Below, in pieces: positions 8,342 to 17,392 of a stretch of 64,000 nt of DNA. The notes beneath the pieces were generated by a model. That model did not search any database, was not told where the DNA came from, and saw only the letters and a list, made by a program, of their open reading frames with translations. Location: assembly GCA_021413825.1 (NCBI GenBank), contig JAIOPQ010000007.1:21912-85911 (forward strand). The letters run 5' to 3'. Source of the stretch: Spirochaetia bacterium. GTDB lineage: Bacteria > Spirochaetota > Leptospiria > Leptospirales > Leptonemataceae. Both the position numbers and the translations under genes were made by a program. How positions within the stretch are numbered: position 1 is the stretch's first letter; each line of letters starts with the position of its first letter.

Positions 8342-9253
8342 ATGAGCTGGTCAGAATCGCATGAGCCCGAATGTAAGATCCAGGACGCACTGGAACTTGT
8401 AATTGAAGCGCGCGAACGTAAAATAACAGAACACTTTACAGTGCGGCGGTTGCTTCCGATCGCAAAGCGTAGGACTGTTGGACCCTTTATTTTCTTTGAT
8501 CACATGGGCCCGGTTGATTTGAGCCCTGAGGACAGTTCAGATGTTTTGCCGCATCCGCACATTGGACTTGCGACAGTAACATATTTGTTTGAAGGAGAAA
8601 TTTTTCATCGAGATAGCGTTGGCTCGGCCGTTGCAATTAGGCCTGGTGATATCAACTGGATGACGGCCGGTAAGGGAATCGTTCATTCTGAACGGGTAAC
8701 ACCAGAAGAAATTGGAAAGCGAAGAAAGCTTCACGGACTTCAGCTATGGGTCGCGCTGCCCAAAGAGCACGAAGAGATGGATCCAGATTTTGAACACCAC
8801 GATGCAGATTCCCTTCCTGCAACGGAGAGGAACGGAGTAAGCCTGCGAATCCTTGCCGGCAGTGCGTATGGTTTTACTTCTCCTGTTAAGATTCTATCGC
8901 CACTATTCTACGTCGATGCCATGATACCCGAAGGTCGCGAACTTGAGATTACAAATGAATATGCGGAACGCGCCGTATACGTCGTGGCCGGATCAATATC
9001 GCATAACGGTATGGATTACGGCTCCGGAAACATGCTAGTATTTCCTTCAGACTCAAAGAGTTGCATCAAGGCATCGCAAGATTCCCGTGTGATGTTGTTG
9101 GGCGGCCCACCGGTTGACGGTCCCCGCCAAATCTACTGGAACTTTGTTTCTACATCACGTGAGCGAATTGAGCAAGCAAAGAATGATTGGCGGGAGAGGC
9201 GCTTTCCCGCTATTCCTGGTGACAACGTTGAGTTTGTTCCTCTACCCGTTTGA
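8342..9253 (+). CDS. Pirin family protein (cupin)
   Basis: Pirins are bicupin proteins that hold a metal ion; some act as quercetin dioxygenases, others bind regulators. The N-terminal cupin shows the family pattern RRLLPIAKRRTVGPFIFFDH, then LPHPHIGLATVTYLFEGE with metal-binding histidines. VGSAVAIRPGDINWMTAGKG and IVHSE then supply the last His/Glu ligands. The second cupin follows near residue 180 onward. The length of 303 aa fits. It closes the forward run that starts at 3.2 kb, and its last 12 bases overlap the convergent lipoprotein gene. A specific function is not inferable. Confidence 0.9.
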   Translation: MSWSESHEPECKIQDALELVIEARERKITEHFTVRRLLPIAKRRTVGPFIFFDHMGPVDLSPEDSSDVLPHPHIGLATVTYLFEGEIFHRDSVGSAVAIRPGDINWMTAGKGIVHSERVTPEEIGKRRKLHGLQLWVALPKEHEEMDPDFEHHDADSLPATERNGVSLRILAGSAYGFTSPVKILSPLFYVDAMIPEGRELEITNEYAERAVYVVAGSISHNGMDYGSGNMLVFPSDSKSCIKASQDSRVMLLGGPPVDGPRQIYWNFVSTSRERIEQAKNDWRERRFPAIPGDNVEFVPLPV

Positions 9254-9880
9254 TGCTTTGAGTTTTCTAGCTTTGCGAACGCGATAGATGATGTAGATGA
9301 CAATCAATGGCGATAGCCAGATTGCAATGTAGAGAAGGGAAAGCAATGCGCTGGCCACACCCAGGAATGCGTCTTTGAATGCAGGAATTCGTAACCCCTC
9401 TTGCTGACCTGGACCGGTTACATGAACTTCAATCAAGTATTCTCGTCCGATTTGTGGTTGTGAGTCCTTTTGAGTAACCTGACCGCGATCGTTAGGCGCT
9501 ACGGGAGTTCCTGGAATGGTTTCATTAGTCGGGCCAACTGGTAAAGATTGAGTCGTTTCCGACTTTAGTCTTCCAATAGAAGAGAGTTCTTTCATGGTTT
9601 CAAAAAATTTACTCTCCGGAATGGCAATGGTGGCCTGGAAACGCGACTCGGCGCCCGTTTCAGAATTGCTCTGAACCAGCCTGCCGTTCTTCTGAGCAAT
9701 CCCCAGCAGGGCTAAGCGCGAAGCTGACACATCGTCAGATGTAAACACAAGCACTGCCTGGGCTGTGGATGCTGTGACCGGAGTCTCAATCTTGCCGCAG
9801 GAAACAGCCATTGTGAAGGCCAATATTAGCAAAAATAGATAGGCCCTGGGCGATTTAGAAAAAAAGTGACAAGGTTTCAT
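9242..9880 (-). CDS. Lipoprotein with DUF4349-like domain
   Basis: The N-terminus (MKPCHFFSKSPRAYLFLLIL) is a signal peptide ending in a lipobox AVSC, with Cys28 as the probable lipidation site. The mature protein has a beta-alpha-beta stretch. It includes FQATIAIPESKFFETMKELSSIGRL, which matches the conserved front half of DUF4349 proteins. A C-terminal membrane helix is near 175-198, followed by a basic tail (RVRKARKLKASNG). The coiled-coil middle of typical DUF4349 proteins is replaced by a short Pro/Thr-rich linker, so this looks like a shortened relative. Function is unknown. It is divergent from the L,D-transpeptidase gene; only 24 bases separate the two start codons, so their promoters must reach into each other's coding regions. 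Confidence 0.65.
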   Translation of the reverse strand: MKPCHFFSKSPRAYLFLLILAFTMAVSCGKIETPVTASTAQAVLVFTSDDVSASRLALLGIAQKNGRLVQSNSETGAESRFQATIAIPESKFFETMKELSSIGRLKSETTQSLPVGPTNETIPGTPVAPNDRGQVTQKDSQPQIGREYLIEVHVTGPGQQEGLRIPAFKDAFLGVASALLSLLYIAIWLSPLIVIYIIYRVRKARKLKASNG

Positions 9881-9904
9881 CGGTTGTCAAACTTACTATA
9901 GAAC

Positions 9905-10609
9905 ATGGAGATCAGCAAGCCCCTTCGCACCGTTTTTGTATTTTTTTTTCTATGCCCAATTTTGTTTTCAACATGTATCAGAGCGGAGCGAACCTTGAAC
10001 GCAGAGAAAGCAATCGCGATAATGACAGCGCGTTACAGGCTGAAGGCGATGTTTGAAGCCAGAGGACTTTTCTATCCTCCCAAGGAAGTTGCATTCATTG
10101 GACTCAAACAGGAAAAGCAACTTGAGATCCGCGCGAAAGTTCCAACTGGTTGGGTGAAGATTAAATCATATCCAATTCTGAAAGCGAGCGGTCATCCAGG
10201 CCCCAAACTGCGCGAAGGCGATCTCCAGGTTCCGGAAGGCGTGTATAAGATCTCGCGCCTCAATCCTGAGAGCAGTTACTACCTTTCATTGAAGATTAAT
10301 TTTCCAAACGAGTTTGATTTGGAACATGCGGAAGCAGAGAATCGTACAGAACCAGGAAGTGATATTTTTATTCATGGAAAGGATGTATCAACGGGCTGCC
10401 TGGCAATGGGTGATCCGGCGATTGAGGAAATTTATACTCTGGCATACGATACGGGACATGAAAACATTGCCGTTGTCATTGCCCCAAACGATCTTAGAAC
10501 TTCTGCGCCGGTCACAAAAATGGAATCCGCTCCTACATGGACCGGTGACCTGTACGCTGAGATTCAAACGCAGCTTAGAAATTACAGTAAAGTTGAAAAA
10601 GTCCGATAG
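9905..10609 (+). CDS. YafK-type L,D-transpeptidase-domain protein
   Basis: The product has an N-terminal signal or anchor segment (about 8-27). A YkuD/L,D-transpeptidase domain follows, with the catalytic motif HGKDVSTGCLAMGD (157-170) and Cys165 as nucleophile. In this family such enzymes cross-link peptidoglycan or, as in DpaA/YafK, remove Braun lipoprotein from peptidoglycan. The spacing of the HG...SxGCxxM motif is closest to the YafK/ErfK-like group. The length of 234 aa is consistent. It is followed 8 bases later by a DUF3052 gene with its own ribosome site, so the two may form a short operon. The exact reaction is inferred. Confidence 0.85.
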   Translation: MEISKPLRTVFVFFFLCPILFSTCIRAERTLNAEKAIAIMTARYRLKAMFEARGLFYPPKEVAFIGLKQEKQLEIRAKVPTGWVKIKSYPILKASGHPGPKLREGDLQVPEGVYKISRLNPESSYYLSLKINFPNEFDLEHAEAENRTEPGSDIFIHGKDVSTGCLAMGDPAIEEIYTLAYDTGHENIAVVIAPNDLRTSAPVTKMESAPTWTGDLYAEIQTQLRNYSKVEKVR

Positions 10610-10617
10610 GAGAAACA

Positions 10618-11019
10618 GTGGCAGGTTATTCAAAAAAAGGGCTGATTGGTAAACTCGGGATTAAATCGGGACAGACTATTCTGTTTCTGAATCCTCCATC
10701 GGACTATTCGTCCGAGCTCGGGGCGCTACCGGACAAAGTTGAACTCAAACATGAGCTAAGCGGTGGCTTTCATTTGATTCAGTTTTTTACCAAGCACAAG
10801 TCTGAGCTGGAAGAGAAACTGCCATTGCTCAAAGCAAGTCTGGTGGATAAGGGGATGGTCTGGGTTTCCTGGCCCAAGAAAGCAGCCCACGTAGAGACGG
10901 ATATTACAGAAGATGTAATCCGCGCTCTTGCTATCAAGAATGGAATGGTAGATGTCAAAGTCTGCGCCGTGAATGATACCTGGTCAGGCTTGAAACTGGT
11001 CCGCAGAAAAGCCGACTAA
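10618..11019 (+). CDS. DUF3052 family protein
   Basis: This 133-aa soluble protein matches the DUF3052 pattern: KLGIKSGQTILFLNPP at the start, FHLIQFFTKHKSELEEKLPLLKA in the middle, then GMVWVSWPKKA, VIRALAIKNGMVDVKVCAV and WSGLKLVRRK at the end. The family has no assigned function. It begins with GTG at 10618, supported by AGGAGA (10608-10613), which overlaps the stop of the upstream gene. It ends two bases before the convergent PlsC gene. The family call is good; no role is proposed. Confidence 0.8.
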   Translation: MAGYSKKGLIGKLGIKSGQTILFLNPPSDYSSELGALPDKVELKHELSGGFHLIQFFTKHKSELEEKLPLLKASLVDKGMVWVSWPKKAAHVETDITEDVIRALAIKNGMVDVKVCAVNDTWSGLKLVRRKAD

Positions 11020-11021
11020 CG

Positions 11022-11795
11022 TTACTTTTCACTGTCCGTAAGCGTGCTTCCCATCAGTTTCATGGGCCGCGCAATAATCTCTCGAATCTTGTCTGAAAGC
11101 TCATCCAGGCTGGAATTGGCATACGCCTCCGGCGGAATTGGATCGTGTATCTCCACCTGGACAAGTCCCGGGTAAATTCGCTGAATCAAGACTTTTTGCT
11201 TGGCTGGCATAATGTGATGCGCGCCCCAGATTGTTACCGGTTGGATTGTAACGTTTGCCTTTTTTGCGAGTACAAAAGCGCCTTTCTTAAAGTCCAGCAT
11301 ACCCTCATCAGGATTTTCACTGCGAGTTCCCTCGGGAAAAATGATAACTGAAGCGCCCTTTTGAATGCGCTGTGCCGCCTGGAATAACGATTCCATTGCT
11401 TTCCTACGATCTCCACGCTCTACTGGAATGTATCCAGCACCGCGCATTCCCCAGCCAACAAAAGGAATCTTGAAGAGCGAGGCTTTAGCCATCCAGCGAA
11501 ACTCCGTGTTGAGGACTGAATAGAAGACTGGAATGTCAAACATACTCTGGTGATTAGCCAGATAGATTACGGGACCATCGCGATAGATTTTTTCCTGACC
11601 GACTGCTTGAATCTTCATTCCAGCAAAGAATGCCAGCGTTCGGCCCCAGAAAGTTGCAATCGCATGCACAGCTTTCTGCAAGCCGAACATTCCAAACGGC
11701 AATGTTGAAAAGGCCATGACTAATGTTACCTTCAATAGAAAGACCCAGAGGAAGAGTGATCGAATTAAGTGAAGCGGATTGTTCTGACGGGTCAT
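11022..11795 (-). CDS. PlsC-type lysophospholipid acyltransferase (second copy)
   Basis: This is a second acyltransferase of the 1-acylglycerol-3-phosphate type. It carries an N-terminal membrane segment (about 8-30), the catalytic box NHQSMFD and the substrate box FPEGTRS. GWGMRGAGYIPVERGD lies between them, as in bacterial PlsC. The start at ATG 11795 is preferred over TTG 11801, two codons upstream. The length of 257 aa is usual. Compared with the first copy at 104-859, the spacing of boxes is the same and the middle region is clearly homologous. They are therefore paralogues 11 kb apart, in opposite orientation. One is probably the housekeeping enzyme; which one cannot be decided here. 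Confidence 0.9.
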   Translation of the reverse strand: MTRQNNPLHLIRSLFLWVFLLKVTLVMAFSTLPFGMFGLQKAVHAIATFWGRTLAFFAGMKIQAVGQEKIYRDGPVIYLANHQSMFDIPVFYSVLNTEFRWMAKASLFKIPFVGWGMRGAGYIPVERGDRRKAMESLFQAAQRIQKGASVIIFPEGTRSENPDEGMLDFKKGAFVLAKKANVTIQPVTIWGAHHIMPAKQKVLIQRIYPGLVQVEIHDPIPPEAYANSSLDELSDKIREIIARPMKLMGSTLTDSEK

Positions 11796-11832
11796 TCGCA
11801 ATTTCTGCGCGTTTCATCCTTTCAGGTCAATC

Positions 11833-12864
11833 CTAAAACGCCTCATTGCCAGAATCGATTCGTTCCACTTGATCTTCTAGATCATTGATCTGTTCCATCC
11901 AATAGCCTTCCGTTCCAAAAAGAGGAAACGAAGCGGGGAATGCAGGGTCCTCAAAGCGTCGGGCAATCCAGGCGCTGAAATGTACATAGCGAAGCGCACG
12001 AAGTGGCTCAATCAGGCGAATACTTCGACGATCGAAATCTCGCATTTGCTCATATCCAACCAGCAGCGAATCGAACGCTGTTAGGTCTGGACACGCTAGC
12101 CATAGATCTTGAATGGCCGGCCCTGACACCATGTCATCAAAATCGATTAGAAAGGGGCCGGTTCCGGTCCAGAGAATATTTCCCGGATGACAATCTCCAT
12201 GCAAGCGAAGCTGAGGAAGGCCGGGAAGGAATTCTCCTGGCTTTGAAAATTCACCAATCAAATTCGCATAGGTGTTGCAGATAGACTCCACCAGACGCTG
12301 GTAACGATCTGCCATGTTCCCTGGAAGAAACTTATGATCTATCAAGTATTTGAGGTTAGAAATACCGTACGTCTCTTCTGAAAGCACAATGCGGTGCTTT
12401 GATTTTTGCGCTTCACCAACGTTATGCACCCTTGCAAGCAACCTTCCGAGTTGCTCAAGTTGCTCTGTGTTGGTTTCGTCCAGCTGCCTGCCGCCTACAC
12501 GAGCGAAGAGCGAAAAGTGAATTCCAGAAGGCGCCGCCGTATGCAGAGTTTCTCCATCCGGGAACGGAAGTGGAATGGTACATGGAATCTCGTTTTGATG
12601 GAGTTCCAATAAGAAAGAATGCTCTTCAAGAATTTGTTCGCGCGACCAGCGACCAGGACGGTAGAATTTGACAATACGGAATGCCTGCGATCGATCTTCT
12701 GGAATTTCATCCAGATCAAGCTCGACCTCGTAAACGCGATTTTCCATGGAGTTGCGTTGGAGACAACGACCGGTTGTTGAAATTCCCGTCTCCTCTACGC
12801 ACTCCAGAATGATCTCAGGTCTCAGATCAAAGAAGTATTTTGTTTCTTCACCCCAGGCCGACAT
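11833..12864 (-). CDS. srkA: SrkA/RdoA-like stress-response protein kinase
   Basis: The sequence follows the APH-fold Ser/Thr kinase SrkA (YihE), which in E. coli counteracts programmed death under stress and periplasmic damage. Diagnostic stretches are SMENRVYEVEL (39-49), IVKFYRPGRWSREQILEEH (64-82, ATP-site Lys66) and the VGGRQ element (123-127). The catalytic loop HGDCHPGN (222-229) and the metal-binding DFDD (241-244) follow. I chose ATG 12864 because it gives an N-terminus of normal length; GTG 12888 would add eight residues. Its neighbours do not clarify a target. The family assignment is strong and the physiological role is inferred. Confidence 0.87.
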   Translation of the reverse strand: MSAWGEETKYFFDLRPEIILECVEETGISTTGRCLQRNSMENRVYEVELDLDEIPEDRSQAFRIVKFYRPGRWSREQILEEHSFLLELHQNEIPCTIPLPFPDGETLHTAAPSGIHFSLFARVGGRQLDETNTEQLEQLGRLLARVHNVGEAQKSKHRIVLSEETYGISNLKYLIDHKFLPGNMADRYQRLVESICNTYANLIGEFSKPGEFLPGLPQLRLHGDCHPGNILWTGTGPFLIDFDDMVSGPAIQDLWLACPDLTAFDSLLVGYEQMRDFDRRSIRLIEPLRALRYVHFSAWIARRFEDPAFPASFPLFGTEGYWMEQINDLEDQVERIDSGNEAF

Positions 12865-12957
12865 GGGGCCATGAAGCCTGAAATGCACTCAGGTGCCAGT
12901 CCAATCTAGCTATGTGAGTTATTATTGAAGAATCTGTGGCTGGGAAAATAAGCGATC

Positions 12958-13470
12958 ATGAATCTGATCGTGCCTGGAATTAATGGTTCTGGCCCGGAAC
13001 ACTGGCAAACGCTATGGGAAGCGCATGATCCCGGGTTTCTCCGTGTGGTCCAAAACGACTGGGATCATCCGGAATTTGGGGCCTGGATGGATCGACTCCA
13101 GCAAGCGTTGGAAGCAAATCCTGGGAGCTGGATCGTGGCTCACAGCCTTGGGTGTTTGTTAGTCGTTTCGCGCCAAGTTCCAGTTCAACCTCGCGGCGCA
13201 TTTCTTGTAGCACCACCGGATCCGGCTGGTCCGGAGTTCCCGTCGACTGCAAAGAGTTTCGCAGATATTGCTAAGACACAGTTGTCTTTTCCATCCCTGG
13301 TTGTTGCAAGTGAAGACGATCCATACGCTTCCATTGCATTTGCCAAAGCATCTGCAGCCGCATGGGGTTCAGCGTTCGTTTCAGTTGGACAGAAAGGTCA
13401 TATCAATGGCGCTTCAGGTCTTGGGTTCTGGGATGAGGGCTATCAGCTCTTTAAGCAATTCATTTCATGA
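12958..13470 (+). CDS. RBBP9/YdeN family serine hydrolase
   Basis: This is a small alpha/beta hydrolase of the RBBP9 (YdeN) family. Family marks are the opening IVPGINGSGPEHWQ (about 4-17) and the nucleophile elbow AHSLGC, with Ser at the centre. The acidic region SEDDPYA and the final GHINGASGLGFWDEG supply the probable catalytic Asp and His. The length of 170 aa is typical. The substrate is unknown for most members. It stands between the divergent kinase gene and a convergent small hypothetical gene. Confidence 0.85.
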   Translation: MNLIVPGINGSGPEHWQTLWEAHDPGFLRVVQNDWDHPEFGAWMDRLQQALEANPGSWIVAHSLGCLLVVSRQVPVQPRGAFLVAPPDPAGPEFPSTAKSFADIAKTQLSFPSLVVASEDDPYASIAFAKASAAAWGSAFVSVGQKGHINGASGLGFWDEGYQLFKQFIS

Positions 13471-13499
13471 TCTTCCGGAAAAGAATGAAAGGGGCTAAC

Positions 13500-13778
13500 T
13501 CATAAACGATTGTTGAGATTCAAGAGACTCTGTTCAAATTGAAACTCAATTTCTGCCTCATCCAGATCGTCTGCTGTCATTCGAGCCAGTTCAAGCAGTT
13601 GCGCGTGGAGTGCTGGCCGTTCGTTCTTTAGATACGTGAATAGCCCGCGACGCTGAATCGCTTGAATGATCTCTTCAAACTCTATTATAGTAAATTCAAA
13701 GCGATTTCTTTCGCAGATCCAGTAGATTAAATCCCCGGAGCGGTGACCGATTGAATGAAAGAGGGGCACAAATATCAA
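13500..13778 (-). CDS. Small hypothetical protein
   Basis: I do not recognise this 92-aa product. It is acidic in its C-terminal half, largely helical in appearance (EFEEIIQAIQRRG, ALHAQLLELARMTADDLDEAEIEF) and has no signal peptide or membrane helix. The start is unsure: TTG 13778 is the longest, and GTG 13769 would drop three residues. Neither has a visible ribosome site. It fills the gap between two well-supported genes with no overlap, which supports it as real. Confidence 0.45.
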   Translation of the reverse strand: MIFVPLFHSIGHRSGDLIYWICERNRFEFTIIEFEEIIQAIQRRGLFTYLKNERPALHAQLLELARMTADDLDEAEIEFQFEQSLLNLNNRL

Positions 13779-13819
13779 AAAAGGTGGCGCCCGTCCCTAT
13801 TCAAGGAATTTCTTGAACG

Positions 13820-14773
13820 GTGGACCCGGCTTTCTATATAGAATCCATTCCAATCTATGGGCGCGTGTTTCTGTCCCCCATGGCAAATTTTTCTGATAGC
13901 CCGTATAGAAAAATATGCAGGCGCCTGGGTTCAGCCTTCTCTTTCGCAGAGTTCGTTCCCGCAGAGACAATTGCAGTTCGCGATCCAGACTATATGAGCA
14001 TGCTACGATTCGAAGAGGAAGAACGTCCGCTGATCCTGCAACTATTTGGTAACAACTGTGATACTCTGGCCGCAGCCGCTGAAGTTGCAATGGAGTTCAG
14101 GCCAGACGCGATCGATCTCAACATGGGATGCTCTGTAAATCAAATCGCAGGCAATGGGTCCGGTGCGGCACTACTAAAAAATCCAATGCTTGCCGCTCAA
14201 ATGATTGAACGACTTCGAAAAACGGTTCCCGTTCCAATTACGGCGAAGATCCGGCTGGGCTGGGATGATGCATCGCTAAACTACCTGGAAGTTTCTCATA
14301 TTCTACAAGAATCTGGTATTGCAATGCTCTCCGTACACGGAAGAACCAGAGCTCAGGCGTATACTGGATTGGCCAACTGGAATGCGATCGCAGAGGTTAA
14401 GGCTAATGCACGTGTGCCCGTGCTCGGAGTCGGCGATATTTTGGATTATGAAGATGCCCTGACTCGAATTCAGAAATACGGTGTGGATGGGGTACTTGTG
14501 GGCCGCAGTGCTGCAGGAAATCCATGGTTATTTTCGGCATTGGATCGCGCGCAAGTTCAGCCGGAGCAAATTCTTGAAATCATGCTGGAACACTTTCGTG
14601 ACATGTTGAAGTTCTATGGCGAGCGGGGATGTATTTTGTTCAGGAAACATGCGGCGCGATATGTAAAGGGTTTTATCGGGGCGGATGCACTGAGGACTGA
14701 GTTACTTCAGACAAAGAACGCAGAAGAATTTGAAACTGCCGTTAGGCGCTTTCTGAATTCACAGCCAGACTAG
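13820..14773 (+). CDS. tRNA-dihydrouridine synthase
   Basis: This FMN-dependent TIM-barrel enzyme reduces uridines in tRNA to dihydrouridine. The N-terminal barrel shows VFLSPMANFSDSPYR (16-30) with the substrate and FMN contacts. The catalytic cysteine is C104 in DLNMGCSVNQIAGNGSG (99-115); the usual Pro after this Cys is Ser here. TAKIRLGWDD, SVHGRTRAQAYTG and GVLVGRSAAGNPWLF follow, and the helical C-terminal domain has KHAARYVKG. It starts with GTG 13820. The length of 317 aa is normal. Which of the DusA/B/C classes it falls in is not clear; a DusB-like housekeeping enzyme is the most likely reading. Confidence 0.92.
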   Translation: MDPAFYIESIPIYGRVFLSPMANFSDSPYRKICRRLGSAFSFAEFVPAETIAVRDPDYMSMLRFEEEERPLILQLFGNNCDTLAAAAEVAMEFRPDAIDLNMGCSVNQIAGNGSGAALLKNPMLAAQMIERLRKTVPVPITAKIRLGWDDASLNYLEVSHILQESGIAMLSVHGRTRAQAYTGLANWNAIAEVKANARVPVLGVGDILDYEDALTRIQKYGVDGVLVGRSAAGNPWLFSALDRAQVQPEQILEIMLEHFRDMLKFYGERGCILFRKHAARYVKGFIGADALRTELLQTKNAEEFETAVRRFLNSQPD

Positions 14774-14785
14774 CGCGCCAGGAGA

Positions 14786-15583
14786 CTATAACAATCGCTG
14801 GATCATTGGAATGGATTTAGCCGCAGCCTGCTGGCCACGTTCAATGGCCTCTTTTGTTTTGTGATAGTCAAAGAATCCAAATTCTGGCAGGACCGGTTCA
14901 ATCAGAATGTCAGGCGGATGGGTCCCAAAATTGAGCGCCTTGTGGCGTTCTCGCATTGTGTCCACTGAACGAGCCACAATCTCAGCCATGGACTTGGCCG
15001 GCTCATGTGTCTTGTCCGAGTTGAGATCGACAGCAATTACGATATCAGCGCCTAGCTTGCGCGCCAAGTTTACTGGAACTGGATTTAGCAATCCTCCATC
15101 GACTAATTGACGTTTCCTATCTCCAGTACCAGTTTCAAGGGGAGACAGGAAGCCCGGAACAGCGACAGATGCGCGGACAGCCGGAAGTAGCGGACCATCC
15201 ACAATGTGAACTTCCTCCATGTGGACCAGATCTGTAGCCACAACCCCAAAAGGAAGTTTCAAATCCGCGAACGTGCGCGCAGTCAGACTCCCTTCAAGAT
15301 ACTCCAGAAACTTTCTTCCTGCCACAATCCCACCGCTACGAGGTGCAAAATCCATATAACGAAACGTGTCTCGAATTCCTTTATACGATACTGCAAACGT
15401 CTCAATCGCTGCAAGTGATCTAGCCGCAAAGTATGCGCCGATGACGGCACCCGCAGAGCAACCGGCAACAACGTGGACTGGAATATTTGCTCGCTCAAGA
15501 GATCTGAGAATACCAATGTGTGCCCAACCACGAGCGGCGCCAGAACCCAGGGCGACCCCGATGCGGGGCTCACTGAATCGCAT
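14786..15583 (-). CDS. Patatin-like phospholipase (RssA-like)
   Basis: This patatin-domain lipid acyl hydrolase has a Ser-Asp dyad. It shows the oxyanion loop GSGAARGWAHIG (13-24), the nucleophile motif GCSAG (41-45, Ser43), and DGGLLNPVPV with the catalytic Asp. The compact domain with no extra regions resembles RssA/YlbK-type proteins. ATG 15583 is preferred over TTG 15604. The gene directly follows another patatin gene (15611-16543) on the same strand, and the two are probably co-transcribed. Candidate roles are membrane phospholipid turnover or signalling; the substrate is unknown. Confidence 0.88.
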   Translation of the reverse strand: MRFSEPRIGVALGSGAARGWAHIGILRSLERANIPVHVVAGCSAGAVIGAYFAARSLAAIETFAVSYKGIRDTFRYMDFAPRSGGIVAGRKFLEYLEGSLTARTFADLKLPFGVVATDLVHMEEVHIVDGPLLPAVRASVAVPGFLSPLETGTGDRKRQLVDGGLLNPVPVNLARKLGADIVIAVDLNSDKTHEPAKSMAEIVARSVDTMRERHKALNFGTHPPDILIEPVLPEFGFFDYHKTKEAIERGQQAAAKSIPMIQRLL

Positions 15584-15610
15584 TCTTTTGAAGGAAAATC
15601 GCAAGGTCGC

Positions 15611-16543
15611 TTAACGTTTGAAAAATGCTTTTAGTTTAGAGCTAAACTTTGAGCGTGATTCTGAAACGCGTTCAGAAAAATATCTGAGGCCAGTCTCAAT
15701 CCCAAGATCAACAGCACGATTGAGTTTTACTATGTCACGCGTTACAAGGCCCGCCGGTACGGGCGATTTTGGGTCCACAATTTGAATGTTAAATCCTGCT
15801 GGTGGGTGATTCAACAAGTCAAACGCGCGATTAAAGCGGTGGTGATGCTCACGCGTTATGAATTCGCGAATCTTTTTGTTTCCAGGATAGGAAAGCCAAC
15901 CAAGCATTTTTCCAACAGGATCACTACGATATGATCTGGGATGATTCAGTACAACTGTAATGTCCTTGTAGCCTGCTTCCATAACGGCTTCAACTGGCAT
16001 AGGGTCGATTACGCCGCCGTCGGTATATTCACTTTCACCCAGGAACTTGCGACCGCGAGTTGCGATTGGTAATGACGTTGCAGCTTTGAGTAAATGAAGA
16101 ACATTCTGACTGGTGGCGCGCACGTATTCAGGGAGAATAGTTTGAAGATTGCTCAGCGTTACATAAAACGGCGTACGTTTTGGATCATCCAACCGGTGGC
16201 GCGGAAATTCGTATTTCTTACCGAATAAGAAATCGATCAAATACTCCTGATTGAGTATTGTCTTTCCGCGAAGCATGTTTAAGTAGGAAATAAAGCGGCT
16301 TCCAGTAAGCTCATAGCGCCAGACGTCCAGGCACCAATCAACCATGCGCTCAGTTGGAGTTGATGCGACATAGTATGCCGCCGAACAGCTACCAGACGAA
16401 ACTCCGACAACAATATCAAAATTGCTGGGTGGATAGATTCTGCTCATGGAAGCCAGGACACCGCCCGCAAAAGAGCCGCGCATGCCACCCCCTTCCACGA
16501 TTAGAGCCCGGGTTTTCTTCCCAGTTGCTTCCGGCAGGTTCAT
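15611..16543 (-). CDS. Patatin-like phospholipase
   Basis: This is a second, clearly different patatin-type acyl hydrolase. It carries the oxyanion loop VEGGGMRGSFAGGV (16-29), the nucleophile motif GVSSG (47-51, Ser49) and a DGG with catalytic Asp (YTDGGVIDPMPVEA). The length is 310 aa, with a C-terminal helical extension. It resembles the YjjU-type cytoplasmic patatins more than its downstream neighbour does. It is first in the reverse-strand pair. The PPK2 gene runs divergently 96 bases away, so the intergenic region 16544-16639 should hold both promoters; I could not pick convincing -35/-10 boxes there. Confidence 0.88.
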   Translation of the reverse strand: MNLPEATGKKTRALIVEGGGMRGSFAGGVLASMSRIYPPSNFDIVVGVSSGSCSAAYYVASTPTERMVDWCLDVWRYELTGSRFISYLNMLRGKTILNQEYLIDFLFGKKYEFPRHRLDDPKRTPFYVTLSNLQTILPEYVRATSQNVLHLLKAATSLPIATRGRKFLGESEYTDGGVIDPMPVEAVMEAGYKDITVVLNHPRSYRSDPVGKMLGWLSYPGNKKIREFITREHHHRFNRAFDLLNHPPAGFNIQIVDPKSPVPAGLVTRDIVKLNRAVDLGIETGLRYFSERVSESRSKFSSKLKAFFKR

Positions 16544-16639
16544 ATCCTAATCCTCGGCAGGGGCCCGCTCGTGACCAGCATCTTTTCGAGAGAGAAATGC
16601 AATGATTGACGAGCCCGGCGCATAACCTCACCTTCGGGC

Positions 16640-17392
16640 ATGATTGAACTGAAATCCGTTGAGGGAAAGTTTGAGCTCGAGCGAGCAGCATACAATGCAG
16701 TAGAAAAAGAACTGCAGGAAAGGCTGTACATCCTCTTAAACGAGTGCGCGCAGAAGGAACTATCCTGCCTGATTCTGCTCGAAGGTTGGGCTGCAAGCGG
16801 CAAAGGCGATGCACTCAAGACCATGACTGCTAGACTCGATCCGCGCAAATTCATTGTATACACCGATGAGGCAGGCAAGAACGAGTTTCCATTTCTCCAT
16901 CCGTACTGGATCAGTCTTCCCTATCACGGTAAAACGCAATTCCTGATTGGCTCGTGGTATCATAGAGCCGTGGATCGTCGCGCCAAGGAAAAGGACTCCA
17001 GCGAAGAATTTGACGAAAATATTCAATCGATTCTGAACTTCGAGCGACTCCTTTCGGATGAGTCATATATAATTCTAAAATTCTTCATGCACATTTCAAA
17101 AGACGTTCAAAAAGATCGGATGAAGAAGGCCAGGAAGGACGGGTTAAGCTGGGTAATTGCAAAGGCAGACGCAAAACAAAATGACGAGTATCGCAATTAC
17201 AGAAGAATCTTTGAACATATTCTAAATCGGACTGATGCAAGCGCTTCTCCCTGGAACATCATTCCGGCTCAGAACAAATACTATGGAAAGTTCAAGATAA
17301 TGGAAACCACTGTCAAGTTTCTCGAAGCAAGACTGGGCGTGGATTCGCAGAAATCCCTGGAAGAACTCAAACGCGTTGAGGAAATGGCATGA
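16640..17392 (+). CDS. PPK2-like protein, non-catalytic half of a split polyphosphate:AMP phosphotransferase
   Basis: The product has a PPK2 domain: EGWAASGKGDALKTMTARLDP (48-68) aligns with the Walker A region of active PPK2. However, the catalytic Asp of GWDAAGK is replaced (GWAASGK), and the FDRSWY segment is reduced to GSWYHR (104-109). It overlaps the following PPK2 gene by four bases (ATGA). In class II enzymes such as Pseudomonas PA3455 the two PPK2 domains are fused, and as I recall only the C-terminal one is catalytic. Here the two halves seem to be separate subunits. The inference is that this one supports structure or polyphosphate binding. The family call is firm; inactivity is inferred from motifs. 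Confidence 0.85.
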   Translation: MIELKSVEGKFELERAAYNAVEKELQERLYILLNECAQKELSCLILLEGWAASGKGDALKTMTARLDPRKFIVYTDEAGKNEFPFLHPYWISLPYHGKTQFLIGSWYHRAVDRRAKEKDSSEEFDENIQSILNFERLLSDESYIILKFFMHISKDVQKDRMKKARKDGLSWVIAKADAKQNDEYRNYRRIFEHILNRTDASASPWNIIPAQNKYYGKFKIMETTVKFLEARLGVDSQKSLEELKRVEEMA